The notes below the pieces were generated by a model. The model was not told the DNA's origin. It searched no databases and worked only from the letters and a program-made list of their open reading frames with translations. Shown piece by piece: positions 42,684-50,731 of a stretch of 64,000 bases of DNA. The stretch lies in the NCBI GenBank assembly GCA_004555155.1, contig SFJH01000007.1, forward strand, positions 6,633-70,632. Reading direction: 5' to 3'. The first letter of the stretch is position 1; each line of letters opens with the position of its first letter. This DNA comes from Clostridiales bacterium (GTDB taxonomy: Bacteria; Bacillota; Clostridia; Christensenellales; Aristaeellaceae). Made by a program: the position numbers and the translations under genes.

Positions 42684-43643
42684 ATGCGCGAATATGCGAT
42701 TGGCATTGACGTTGGCGGTACGAACATCAAAGTAGGTCTGTTCGACAAGAGCATGCACCTGGTCAAAAAGCTGCAGACCCTGACCGACAATGAGCTCGAA
42801 GCCAGTCAGATGATGGACCTTCTCGCGTCGCTGGCGCGCCAGCTGATGGAGGAAACCCACCTGACGGCGGACGATGTGCGCGGCATCGGCGCCGCGTTTC
42901 CCTCCTTCATCGACTACAGGAACGGCTATGTGGTGGAGACCAGCAACATCCTCTCCCTGAACGACCTCCCCGTGCGGGACCTGCTCCACGAGCGCCTGAA
43001 CCTGCCGGTCTATCTGGAAAACGACGCCAACGCCGCCGCGCTGGCCGAGCACGAGCTGGGCGCGGGCCGCGGCCACGACGACATGATCTACGTCACCATC
43101 TCCACCGGCATCGGCGGCGCGCTGATCCTCAACGGCAAGCTCTACCGCGGCATGCACGGCATGGCCGGCGAGGTGGGCCACATGTTCATCTCCGATTCCA
43201 CCGGCTATCCCTGCTCCTGCGGTGTCACCGGCTGCGTGGAGTCCATCTCCTCGGGCATGCACATGGCCCGCTACGCCACCGACCGCATCAAGGAGGGCAT
43301 GGACAGCCGCATCCTGGACCACGCCGGCACGCTGGCCAACGTGGACATGGTGGCCGTGGGCCGCGCCCTCGCCAGCGGCGATCTGCTGGCCATCGAGGTG
43401 GTCAACCGCGGCGCGGAGTACCTGGGCCGCATGTTCCATTCACTGAACATGATCTTCGACATCAACGTGTTCGTGTTCGGCGGCGGCGTGATCAATCTCG
43501 GCAAAAAATTTGTGGACCGCATCGTCGCGTCCTATCGCCACTATTCCCTGATGGACCAGAAGTACCCGGCGCAGTTCCTGCCCAGCGAGCTGGGCTACGA
43601 CGCCGGCCTGATCGGCGCTGCACTGCTGGTTCCGAAAGACTAA
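42684..43643 (+). CDS. ROK family sugar kinase (glucokinase-like)
   Basis: A 319-residue kinase that phosphorylates glucose or a related hexose. The N-terminal phosphate loop is GIDVGGTNIKVGLFD; the catalytic Asp is in LENDANAAALAEHELG. The ROK zinc motif is GEVGHMFI...CSCGVTGCVE, and a second GTGIGG-like loop reads STGIGGALILNG. There is no helix-turn-helix, so it is an enzyme rather than a repressor. The ATG at 42684 follows GGGAGG. First gene of an operon with GH42, an aldo/keto reductase and GlpP; it would phosphorylate the sugar released by GH42. Confidence 0.92.
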   Translation: MREYAIGIDVGGTNIKVGLFDKSMHLVKKLQTLTDNELEASQMMDLLASLARQLMEETHLTADDVRGIGAAFPSFIDYRNGYVVETSNILSLNDLPVRDLLHERLNLPVYLENDANAAALAEHELGAGRGHDDMIYVTISTGIGGALILNGKLYRGMHGMAGEVGHMFISDSTGYPCSCGVTGCVESISSGMHMARYATDRIKEGMDSRILDHAGTLANVDMVAVGRALASGDLLAIEVVNRGAEYLGRMFHSLNMIFDINVFVFGGGVINLGKKFVDRIVASYRHYSLMDQKYPAQFLPSELGYDAGLIGAALLVPKD

Positions 43644-43667
43644 AACCATGAATGGGAGGACCTATCC

Positions 43668-45683
43668 ATGCCCGAACTGAAGCTCTCCTTCTTTGGCCAC
43701 GGCGGCGACTACAATCCCGACCAGTGGCGCCACATCCCCGGCACGCTCGACGAGGATATCCGCCTGATGAAGCTGGCCGGCTGCAATCTGATGAGCGTTG
43801 GCATCTTCTCCTGGGCCGCGCTGGAGCCCGAAGAGGGCCGCTATGACTTCGACTGGCTGGAAGAGGTGCTGGACAAATTCGCGGAAAACGGCATCCACGC
43901 CTTCCTGGCCACCCCCAGCGGTGCGCGCCCCCAGTGGATGAGCGCCAAATATCCCGAGGTGCTGCGCGTGGAGGAGAACGGCATCCGCCGCATCCACGGC
44001 GTCCGCCACAACCACTGCTTCACCTCCCCCGTCTACCGCGAGTTCGTGCGCAGAATCAACACCGCGCTGGCGGAGCGCTTCGGCCATCATCCCGCGGTGG
44101 TCGGCTGGCATATCTCCAACGAATACGGCGGCGAATGCCACTGCGAGCTCTGCCAGGCCGCGTTCCGGCAGTATCTGAAGGACACCTACAAGACGCTGGA
44201 CAACTTAAACCACGCCTGGTGGACCGGCTTCTGGGCCAACACCGTCACCGACTGGAACCAGCTGCACAGCCCCACGAGGATCGGCGAGACCCACGTGCAC
44301 GGCCTGAACCTGAGCTGGAAGCGGTTCGTCAGCCATCAGACCCTGGACTTCATGAAGGCCGAGATCGCGCCGCTGCGCGAAATCACGCCCCATCTGCCCG
44401 TCACCACCAACCTGATGACCTTCTTCGACGGCCTGGACTACTTCCGCTTCGGCGACGTGTTTGATTTCGCCAGCTTCGACAGCTATCCCGCCTGGGGCCG
44501 CGGCGAGAGCGACGAGGACGAGGCGCTGACCGCCGCGTTCAACTACGACATGATGCGCTGCATCCTGAAGAAGCCCTTCGCGCTGATGGAGTCCACGCCC
44601 TCCCAGGTGAACTGGCAGAAGGTGGACAAGCTCAAGAAGCCGGGCATGCACTTCCTGTCCTCCATGCAGGCCGTGGCCCACGGTGCGGACACGGTGCAGT
44701 ACTTCCAGTGGCGCAAGAGCCGCGGCTCGTGGGAGAAGTTCCACGGCGCGGTGGTGGACCACGTGGGCCACGAGCACACCCGCACCTTCCGCGATGTGGC
44801 CGAGGTGGGCGACGCGCTGAAGAAGCTGACCGGCGTGCTGGGCAGCGGCACGGAGTCCGACGTCGCGCTGATTTACGATCTGAACAACCGCTGGGCGCTG
44901 GACAACTCCCAGGGGCCCCGGTTTGAAAAGCACTATGTGGAAACGCTCCTCGAGCACTACCGCGCGCTGACCCGCCTGGGCGTGAATGTGGACGTCGTCG
45001 ACCAGACCTATGATTTCGAGGGCTACAGGGTCGTCGCCGCCCCGCTGATGTACCTGATCAAGCCCGGCGTAGGCGAGCGCCTGGAGGCGTTCGTCGAGAA
45101 GGGCGGAACGCTGATCGTCACCTGCCGCACCGGCTGCGTGGATCAGGACGACCTGTGCTTCCTGACCGGCTTCCCCGGACCGCTGCGCCGCGTGACGGGC
45201 GTCTGGGCCGAGGAGTGCGACGGCCTGTGGGACAACGAGCGCAACGGCATCCGCCTGTCCACGGGCGAGACCTATGCCTGCCGCGACATGTGCGACCTGA
45301 TTCACGCCGAGACCGCCCGCGTGCTCGGCGAGTACACCGGCGATTTCTATGCCGGCATGCCCGCGCTGACCGTGAACGACTTCGGCGCCGGCCGCGCCTA
45401 TTACATCGCCTCCCGCCCGGAGCAGGCGTTCCTGGACGCCTTCTACGCAAAGCTGCTCCCCGAAGCCGGCGTCCGGCCGCTGGCGGACAATTTGCCCGTG
45501 GGCGTGCAGGTCGCGGCCCGCGAGGGCGAACAGGGGCGCTATCTGTTCTTCATGAACTTCTCCCGCAGGCCCGCGAAGGTGGAGCTGCCCGCAGGCACGG
45601 ACGCGCTCACCGGCGAGGCCGTGTTCGGCGAAGCCGAGCTGCCCGTCAGCGGCGTGCGCATCGTGAAGTGTCAGGAGGTCTGA
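43668..45683 (+). CDS. Beta-galactosidase/glycosidase, GH42
   Basis: A 671-residue retaining glycosidase. The TIM barrel begins with GGDYNPDQWRHIPGTLDEDI. The acid/base Glu is in GWHISNEYGGECHCELC (near 150), whose Cys cluster is typical of zinc-containing GH42. The nucleophile Glu is in PFALMESTPSQVNW near 305. The trimerisation and beta-sandwich domains follow to the end. The ATG at 43668 has GGGAGGACC upstream. No signal peptide, so cytoplasmic. Length is normal. The natural substrate may be beta-galactosyl oligosaccharides or plant galactans. Confidence 0.95.
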   Translation: MPELKLSFFGHGGDYNPDQWRHIPGTLDEDIRLMKLAGCNLMSVGIFSWAALEPEEGRYDFDWLEEVLDKFAENGIHAFLATPSGARPQWMSAKYPEVLRVEENGIRRIHGVRHNHCFTSPVYREFVRRINTALAERFGHHPAVVGWHISNEYGGECHCELCQAAFRQYLKDTYKTLDNLNHAWWTGFWANTVTDWNQLHSPTRIGETHVHGLNLSWKRFVSHQTLDFMKAEIAPLREITPHLPVTTNLMTFFDGLDYFRFGDVFDFASFDSYPAWGRGESDEDEALTAAFNYDMMRCILKKPFALMESTPSQVNWQKVDKLKKPGMHFLSSMQAVAHGADTVQYFQWRKSRGSWEKFHGAVVDHVGHEHTRTFRDVAEVGDALKKLTGVLGSGTESDVALIYDLNNRWALDNSQGPRFEKHYVETLLEHYRALTRLGVNVDVVDQTYDFEGYRVVAAPLMYLIKPGVGERLEAFVEKGGTLIVTCRTGCVDQDDLCFLTGFPGPLRRVTGVWAEECDGLWDNERNGIRLSTGETYACRDMCDLIHAETARVLGEYTGDFYAGMPALTVNDFGAGRAYYIASRPEQAFLDAFYAKLLPEAGVRPLADNLPVGVQVAAREGEQGRYLFFMNFSRRPAKVELPAGTDALTGEAVFGEAELPVSGVRIVKCQEV

Positions 45684-45685
45684 AG

Positions 45686-46708
45686 ATGAAAAAGATGATT
45701 CTGGGGCGAACCGGGCTGGAGATCTCCCGCACCGGATTCGGCGCGCTGCCCATTCAGCGCGTATCCTTTGAAGAGGCGGGCGCGCTGCTCAACCGCGCGC
45801 TGGACGGCGGCATCACCTACATCGACACCGCCCGCGCCTATACCGACAGTGAGGAGAAGATCGGCCGCGCCATCTCCCACCGCCGCGGCGAGTATTTCAT
45901 CGCCACCAAGACCCACGCCAAGACCGTCGACGGCTTCTGGAAGGATCTGGAAACCAGCCTGCGGCTGCTGAACACCGACTGCATCGACGTCTATCAGTTC
46001 CACAATCCGCCCTTTGTGCCGGTTCCCGGCGGGGAGGACGGCCTGTACGACGCGGCGCTGAAGGCCCGCGAGCAGGGCAAAATCCGCTTCATCGGCATCA
46101 CCCAGCACTCCATCGAGCGCGCGGAGCAGATCGTGGAATCGGGGCTGTACGATACGCTGGAGTATCCCTTCAACCACCTGGCCACCGAGCGCGAGGTCGC
46201 GCTGGTGCGCCGCTGCGCGGAGAAAAACGTGGGCTTCGTGGCCATGAAGGCGCTCTCCGGCGGCCTGGTGACCGACGCGCGCATCCCCTATGCGTACCTT
46301 TCTGAATTTGAAAATGTCGTGCCCATCTGGGGCTTCCAGCAGATGTGGGAGCTGGAGCAGGTGCTGGGCTTCTCGGAAAATCCCGTGCCGATGACCGACG
46401 AGCTGCGGGCGCTGATCGCCAAGGATCGCGCCGAGCTGGTGGGCGGCTTCTGCCGCAGCTGCGGCTACTGCCTGCCCTGCCCCGCAAACATTCCCATTCC
46501 CAATGCCAACCGCATGAAGCAGCTGCTGGGCCGCGCCGTCTGGCAGGGCTATGTGACGCCCGAATGGCAGGCGAACATGGCGCGCATTGAGGACTGCATC
46601 CACTGCGGCGCATGCGCGACGCGCTGCCCCTACGAGCTCAAGCCCTACGAAACGCTGCCGGGCCAGCTCGCCTATTATCGCGAGTTCGTCAAAACCCATC
46701 AGGCCTGA
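45686..46708 (+). CDS. Aldo/keto reductase with C-terminal iron-sulfur domain
   Basis: A 340-residue NAD(P)H oxidoreductase. The AKR barrel shows GFGALPIQ, DTARAY, TKTHAK (catalytic Lys), and GITQHSIERA. From about residue 255 a ferredoxin-like domain has CRSCGYCLPCP and CIHCGACATRCP, enough for two 4Fe-4S clusters. The start at 45686 lies 2 bases after the GH42 stop with AGGAGG just upstream. AKR-ferredoxin fusions are common in Clostridia; the physiological substrate is unknown but is probably a sugar or sugar-derived carbonyl given the operon. Confidence 0.92.
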   Translation: MKKMILGRTGLEISRTGFGALPIQRVSFEEAGALLNRALDGGITYIDTARAYTDSEEKIGRAISHRRGEYFIATKTHAKTVDGFWKDLETSLRLLNTDCIDVYQFHNPPFVPVPGGEDGLYDAALKAREQGKIRFIGITQHSIERAEQIVESGLYDTLEYPFNHLATEREVALVRRCAEKNVGFVAMKALSGGLVTDARIPYAYLSEFENVVPIWGFQQMWELEQVLGFSENPVPMTDELRALIAKDRAELVGGFCRSCGYCLPCPANIPIPNANRMKQLLGRAVWQGYVTPEWQANMARIEDCIHCGACATRCPYELKPYETLPGQLAYYREFVKTHQA

Positions 46709-46728
46709 CGGATAAAGGAGGATCCGAA

Positions 46729-47298
46729 TTGCAGAAATTATTGAAACAGTTTCAGAAGAGCCCGGTCATCCCCGCGGCGCACAACCCGGAGGCCGTGCGC
46801 CGCGCGGCCGATACCTCTGCCGCCGTGATCTTTCTGCTGGGCGGCTCCATCCTGACCCTTCCGGAGATGATCCGCATTGCCCACGACAACGGCAAGCGCG
46901 CGTTCGTGCACATCGATCTGGCCGAAGGCCTGGGCCGCGACGAGATCGCCGTGCGCTGGTGCGTGGAGCAGCAGCACGCCGACGGCGTGATTTCCACCCG
47001 CCCGAGCCTGCTCAAGGCGGCCTCCGAGCTGGGCGCAATCACCATTCAGCGGCTGTTCCTGATGGACTCCACCTCCTTCGAGCACGGCAAGCGCATGCTG
47101 CGCAACAGCCCGCCCGACATGGCCGAGGTGCTGCCCGGCATCGCCCCCAAGGCCATCCGCCAGCTCTGCGAGGCGCTGGACAAGCCCGTCATCGCCGGCG
47201 GTCTGATCACGGAGCCCAAGGAGATCGCCCTGGCCCTTCAGGCCGGCGCATCCGCGGTGTCCGTGGGCGACGAAAAGCTGTGGAATCTGAAGCTCTGA
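46729..47298 (+). CDS. glpP: Glycerol-3-phosphate-responsive antiterminator GlpP
   Basis: A 189-residue GlpP-family protein. In Bacillus, GlpP binds glycerol-3-phosphate and glp leader mRNA to prevent termination. The barrel motifs are clear: FLLGGSILTLPEMIRIAHDN, FVHIDLAEGLGRDE, DGVISTRPSLLKAA and PVIAGGLITEPKEI. The start codon is TTG at 46729, 7 bases after AGGAGG, 20 bases after the reductase; no ATG or GTG is better placed. No glpF/K/D gene is nearby, so its role in this sugar operon is open. Confidence 0.9.
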   Translation: MQKLLKQFQKSPVIPAAHNPEAVRRAADTSAAVIFLLGGSILTLPEMIRIAHDNGKRAFVHIDLAEGLGRDEIAVRWCVEQQHADGVISTRPSLLKAASELGAITIQRLFLMDSTSFEHGKRMLRNSPPDMAEVLPGIAPKAIRQLCEALDKPVIAGGLITEPKEIALALQAGASAVSVGDEKLWNLKL

Positions 47299-47319
47299 CG
47301 CTGAGCAGCCAGGCCGATT

Positions 47320-47359
47320 CATGCCGGAAAATTGCAGAGTTTTCCGGCATGGCGTTTTT
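47320..47359 (+). terminator. Terminator of the GH42 operon
   Basis: 12-bp perfect stem CATGCCGGAAAA (47320-47331) with 47340-47351, followed by GCGTTTTT. Confidence 0.88.
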
Positions 47360-47433
47360 CCCGGATTTTCCTGCGGAAATCAGGCATATTCCGCAGGCCG
47401 GACGCACACAAATAATCAACGGGAGGTGCTCCG

Positions 47434-48210
47434 ATGCATCCGATGTTTCCCCCCATGGATCCCTACATCCGCACGGCAAGGCACATCGTTCCCCGGGTCA
47501 GCCGGCAGGCCGTCGCCGGCGCGCCCGAAGCGCTGCGGGGCCGAAGATTCGTGTTCGCGTCGGACTTTCACCTCCGGGAGGAGACGTCGCCGGATCCAAT
47601 CGTCGAAGCCATTCAGGGCTGCAGGGCGGACCTGATCCTGCTGGGCGGCGACTACGCCGACACGAACGCCCAGGCGCTGCGGCTGTTCGACGCCTTCCGC
47701 GCGCTGCGCGCGCCGATGGGAATCTTTGCCGTGCGGGGCAACAACGACACCGAGGCCTTCGAAACGCCCGAACGGCTGGCCGAGGGGCTGGCCCGCTTCG
47801 GCGCGGAGCTGCTGCTGAACCGCAGCGCCGATCTGGGCGGCGTGCTCGTCGGCGGCGTGGACGAGGCGCGGCTCGGGCATCCGGACTATGCCGCCGTCTT
47901 CGGCGATGCGCCCGGCTACCGGATTCTGCTGGCCCACTATCCCATCCTTCCGGAGGCTGAACCTGCCGACATGCCCGACCTGATGCTCTCCGGCCACACC
48001 CACGGCGGGCAGTTCAATTTTCTGGGAATCACGCCCTTTGCCGTGGGATTCGAGCGCTGCGGCGGAAAGAGCCGCCTCGCGCCCGCCCTCGTCAGCGGCA
48101 CAAGGCGCTTCGGGCGCACCCAGCTGCTGGTCAGTAAGGGCATCGGAACCAGCCGGATCCCGCTGCGCGTCGGCGTCCGGCCGGAAATTCATCTTCTGGA
48201 GTTCTGTTAA
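47434..48210 (+). CDS. Calcineurin-like metallophosphoesterase (YkuE-like)
   Basis: A 258-residue dinuclear metallophosphoesterase. Motifs in order: VFASDFHLREET (Asp, His), LLGGDYAD, AVRGNNDTEAF (Asn, Asp), LAHYPI and LSGHTHGGQF. This order fits the YkuE/UDP-diacylglucosamine pyrophosphatase-like group, but there is no signal or membrane helix, so the substrate is uncertain. The ATG at 47434 has GGGAGG 7 bases upstream. Apparently a single gene between the GH42 operon and a structured RNA. Confidence 0.9.
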   Translation: MHPMFPPMDPYIRTARHIVPRVSRQAVAGAPEALRGRRFVFASDFHLREETSPDPIVEAIQGCRADLILLGGDYADTNAQALRLFDAFRALRAPMGIFAVRGNNDTEAFETPERLAEGLARFGAELLLNRSADLGGVLVGGVDEARLGHPDYAAVFGDAPGYRILLAHYPILPEAEPADMPDLMLSGHTHGGQFNFLGITPFAVGFERCGGKSRLAPALVSGTRRFGRTQLLVSKGIGTSRIPLRVGVRPEIHLLEFC

Positions 48211-48239
48211 ATCCAGCGCAGAAAATTTCCTTTCCCCCA

Positions 48240-48268
48240 TTGACAATCGCCATGGGCTGGGCTATAAT
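48240..48268 (+). promoter_or_regulatory. Exact-consensus promoter of the 6S-like RNA
   Basis: TTGACA (48240-48245), a 17-base spacer and TATAAT (48263-48268). Transcription would start near 48275. Confidence 0.88.
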
Positions 48269-48274
48269 AAAACC

Positions 48275-48505
48275 GTTCCAAGGAACAATATCCTGGGGTG
48301 TGCGTTAGCCGATGCTTTTACCCACAGATTCATAAAAGGATTCCGGGTCGATATTGCGGATGTCAAGCCCCCGATCTTCGGATCGCCAGGGGACGGCAGC
48401 AAGCAGTCGCAGGTCTCCGCCCTGCCTGAGCGGCGGGTGAAAAAGCAGAGGTGGACGGCACTCATGGGATACCTTTTCGGGGCTCTTCGGAGCCCCGATT
48501 TTTTT
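48275..48505 (+). ncRNA. ssrS: Candidate 6S RNA
   Basis: About 230 bases with no open frame, an exact-consensus promoter and a strong terminator (TCGGGGCTC-TTCG-GAGCCCCGA then seven T, 48477-48505). Near the ends TATCCTGGGGTG (48299 on) pairs with CACTCATGGGATA (48459-48471), a long closing stem. The 5' strand TCCTGGGGTGTGCGTTAG resembles the start of Bacillus 6S-1 RNA from memory. Internal hairpins include CGATC-TTCG-GATCG and CCGCC/GGCGG. Size, closing stem and free-standing promoter/terminator fit 6S RNA, the RNA polymerase decoy. A leader controlling the DUF4091 gene 37 bases downstream is the alternative. Confidence 0.5.
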
Positions 48506-48541
48506 GCAGTGCCCATTACTGATTTTAAGGAGAAAAAAGCC

Positions 48542-50194
48542 ATGCTAGAGCTTCGCATTCTCTCCCCGATCGCCAAGGTCTTCCCCACCGACGCGCCCGC
48601 CGCCTGCGAGCCGCGCTTTTCCGGCCTGCGCGGCGAGGTGATCTCCTTCCAGCTGGCCTACCGGCCCCTTCCGGATTCGCCCATGGCCGACCGGAGCTTC
48701 CTGCGCCTGGAGATCGAATCCCCCGCGAAGGAGTTCATCCGCGTCCGCCGCGTGAAGTGGATTCCCGTGCGCCAGGGCGCGCTGATGAACGCCGACCCCT
48801 ATTACATCAACGGCGGTGCGCCGGGGCTGTATCCCGACCCGCTGATCGACATCCCGCCCCACGGCCTCCGCACGATTCCCAAGCTATGGGAGACGCTGTG
48901 GTTTGATGTGAAGCCCGACGATCGCCTGCCCGCCGGCGACTATCCCGTGGTCCTGCGCCTGTTCGACGAGGAGACCGGCGACCTGGGCGGCGAGGTCTCC
49001 GTGCAGATTCACGTGATCGGCGCGCAGCTGCCCAAACAGACGCTGATCCACACCAAGTGGTTCCACTGCGACAGCCTGGCCGATTACTACAATGTTGACG
49101 TCTTCTCCGAGGAGCACTGGCGCATCATCGAAAACTTCGTCCGCTGCGCGGTGGAGCACGGCATCAACACCCTCCTCACCCCCACCCACACCCCGCCGCT
49201 GGACACCCGCGTGGGCACCTACCGCCGCACCGTGCAGCTGGTGGACGTGACGTATGTGGACGGCAAGTACACCTTCGGGTTCGACAAGCTGCGCCGCTGG
49301 GTAGACATGGCCAAACGCTGCGGCATGGAATACTTTGAGGTCGCCCACCTGTTCAGCCAGTGGGGCGCGCGCTGCGCGCCGCAGATCGTGGCCCGCACCC
49401 GGGCGGGCATGCAGCGCATCTTCGGCTGGGATACGCCGTCCACCGGCGCGGCCTACGCCGAATTCCTGGACGCCTATCTGCCCGCGCTGCTGGACGAGCT
49501 GGAGGCGCTGGGCATCGCCGACCGTACGATGTTCCACATCTCCGACGAGCCCAACGCCGAGCACCTGGACACCTATCTGGCCTGCAAGGCGCTGGTTCAG
49601 AAGCACCTGCGGGGCCAGAAGCTCATCGACGCGCTGAGCGACGTGGCCTTCTACGACAGCGGCGCGGTGGAGCATCCCGTGCCCGCCAACAACCACATCG
49701 AGCCCTTCTTGGAGCGCAGCATTCCCGATCTGTGGACCTACTACTGCTGCGGTCAGCATGTGGACGTCTCGAACCTGTTCGTGGCTATGCCCGGTGCGCG
49801 CACCCGCATTCTGGGCGCACAGCTGTACAAGTTCGACATCAAGGGCTTCCTCCACTGGGGCTTTAACTTCTATTACTCCCAGTTCTCGGACTACCCCATT
49901 GATCCCTGGAACGACACCGACTGCGACGGCTTCGCCCAGGCAGGAGACGCCTATCAGGTCTATCCCGGCCGGAACGGACAGCCCGTGGATTCCATTCGCC
50001 TGATGCTGGTGCAGCAGGCGCTGCAGGATCAGCGCGCCATGCAGCTGCTGGAGTCCCTGTCCGACCGCGAGACGGTGCTGAAGCTGATCGACGAGGGCGT
50101 GGAGCCCATCACCTTCTCGAAGTATCCCCACGACGACGCCTACGTGCTCGGCCTGCGGGAAAAGATCAACCGGGAAATCGAAAAGCGGCTGTAA
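48542..50194 (+). CDS. DUF4091 family glycoside-hydrolase-like protein
   Basis: A 550-residue protein of the DUF4091 type: an N-terminal beta-sandwich (1-165, VQIHVIGAQLP at its end) followed by a TIM-barrel-like domain starting LIHTKWFHCDSLADYYNV. Barrel features include NTLLTPTHTPPLDT, MFHISDEPN (candidate acidic residues) and DLWTYYCCGQ. There is no signal peptide, so it acts inside the cell. DUF4091 proteins are thought to be glycosidases but the substrate is not established. The ATG at 48542 has AAGGAG 9 bases upstream. Follows the 6S-like RNA terminator and ends at its own terminator. Confidence 0.82.
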   Translation: MLELRILSPIAKVFPTDAPAACEPRFSGLRGEVISFQLAYRPLPDSPMADRSFLRLEIESPAKEFIRVRRVKWIPVRQGALMNADPYYINGGAPGLYPDPLIDIPPHGLRTIPKLWETLWFDVKPDDRLPAGDYPVVLRLFDEETGDLGGEVSVQIHVIGAQLPKQTLIHTKWFHCDSLADYYNVDVFSEEHWRIIENFVRCAVEHGINTLLTPTHTPPLDTRVGTYRRTVQLVDVTYVDGKYTFGFDKLRRWVDMAKRCGMEYFEVAHLFSQWGARCAPQIVARTRAGMQRIFGWDTPSTGAAYAEFLDAYLPALLDELEALGIADRTMFHISDEPNAEHLDTYLACKALVQKHLRGQKLIDALSDVAFYDSGAVEHPVPANNHIEPFLERSIPDLWTYYCCGQHVDVSNLFVAMPGARTRILGAQLYKFDIKGFLHWGFNFYYSQFSDYPIDPWNDTDCDGFAQAGDAYQVYPGRNGQPVDSIRLMLVQQALQDQRAMQLLESLSDRETVLKLIDEGVEPITFSKYPHDDAYVLGLREKINREIEKRL

Positions 50195-50202
50195 GCTGCA
50201 GC

Positions 50203-50244
50203 AAAGCCCGGGAGCCCTCCATTCAGGAAGGGCTCCCGGGCTTT
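50203..50244 (+). terminator. Terminator of the DUF4091 gene (first of two near-identical copies)
   Basis: 16-bp perfect stem AAAGCCCGGGAGCCCT (50203-50218) with 50229-50244 and a 10-base loop CCATTCAGGA. Confidence 0.85.
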
Positions 50245-50469
50245 GCGTGTCAAAAAAGGATTTTTGACACTTTCGATGAAAATCTGAGGATTTTCATCGA
50301 GAAAGAAGAAAACTGCGGAAATCTGAAAATCTCACGATTTTCCGGGCGATTTCCTGACGGAAGGAACGATTTTTCCGCCGCTTGCGCTCGTGGAAAAATC
50401 CGAGCGCGCCGTACACGCCGCCGCGCTCGATTTCACAGGCTGTTCTGCGTGAGCTCTTTCGACAGCTTG
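50245..50469. other. AT-richer non-coding spacer with several inverted repeats
   Basis: About 225 bases without a gene, lying between two copies of the same terminator. It holds GATGAAAATC-TGA-GGATTTTCATC (near 50275-50300), a GGAAAT...ATTTCC pair, and CGATTTTTCC with GGAAAAATC separated by about 20 bases. Base composition is unlike the flanking genes. No RNA family or mobile element was recognised. Confidence 0.5.
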
Positions 50470-50507
50470 AGCCCGGGAGCCTTCCATTCAGGAAGGGCTC
50501 CCGGGCT
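50470..50507. terminator. Second copy of the DUF4091 terminator
   Basis: GCCCGGGAGCC-TTCC-ATTCA-GGAAGGGCTCCCGGGC repeats the 50203-50244 hairpin with one base missing. It sits 6 bases after the end of the convergent 72-residue gene and may terminate it. Confidence 0.7.
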
Positions 50508-50512
50508 TTGTA

Positions 50513-50731
50513 CTATTCGGAAATCAGGCCGTAGCTTCGGTACATCGAAAGCAGATTCTGATACGTCAGCTTGCCGGTCATCAGCTGGCGGAAGGTGACC
50601 GTCTTCTCCCTGCCCTCGGCCCTGAGCCGCGCCATGCGCTCCACCGTCTCCTCATAGCCGCGCTGCGCGTCGGACAGCATGCGCTCGAAGGCCTCCAGGC
50701 GCGCCTGGGGATCCGTGTGCACGTCGCTCAT
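50513..50731 (-). CDS. Small uncharacterised protein coupled to deoC
   Basis: A 72-residue charged helical protein. Residues 9-45 (ARLEAFERMLSDAQRGYEET, then ERMARLRAEGRE) look like a coiled coil; the C-terminal half TFRQLMTGKLTYQNLLSMYRSYGL is amphipathic and rich in Tyr and Leu. It starts at an ATG overlapping the deoC stop by 4 bases (ATGA), so translation is coupled. I do not recognise the family. Its end abuts a terminator hairpin. Nothing directly indicates function. Confidence 0.7.
   Translation of the reverse strand: MSDVHTDPQARLEAFERMLSDAQRGYEETVERMARLRAEGREKTVTFRQLMTGKLTYQNLLSMYRSYGLISE

Noticed and set aside
48275..48505. SRP RNA, tmRNA, T-box or common riboswitch identity
   Set aside because: No SRP GGAAG tetraloop helix, no tmRNA ends, no TGGNACC element and no recognised aptamer core.
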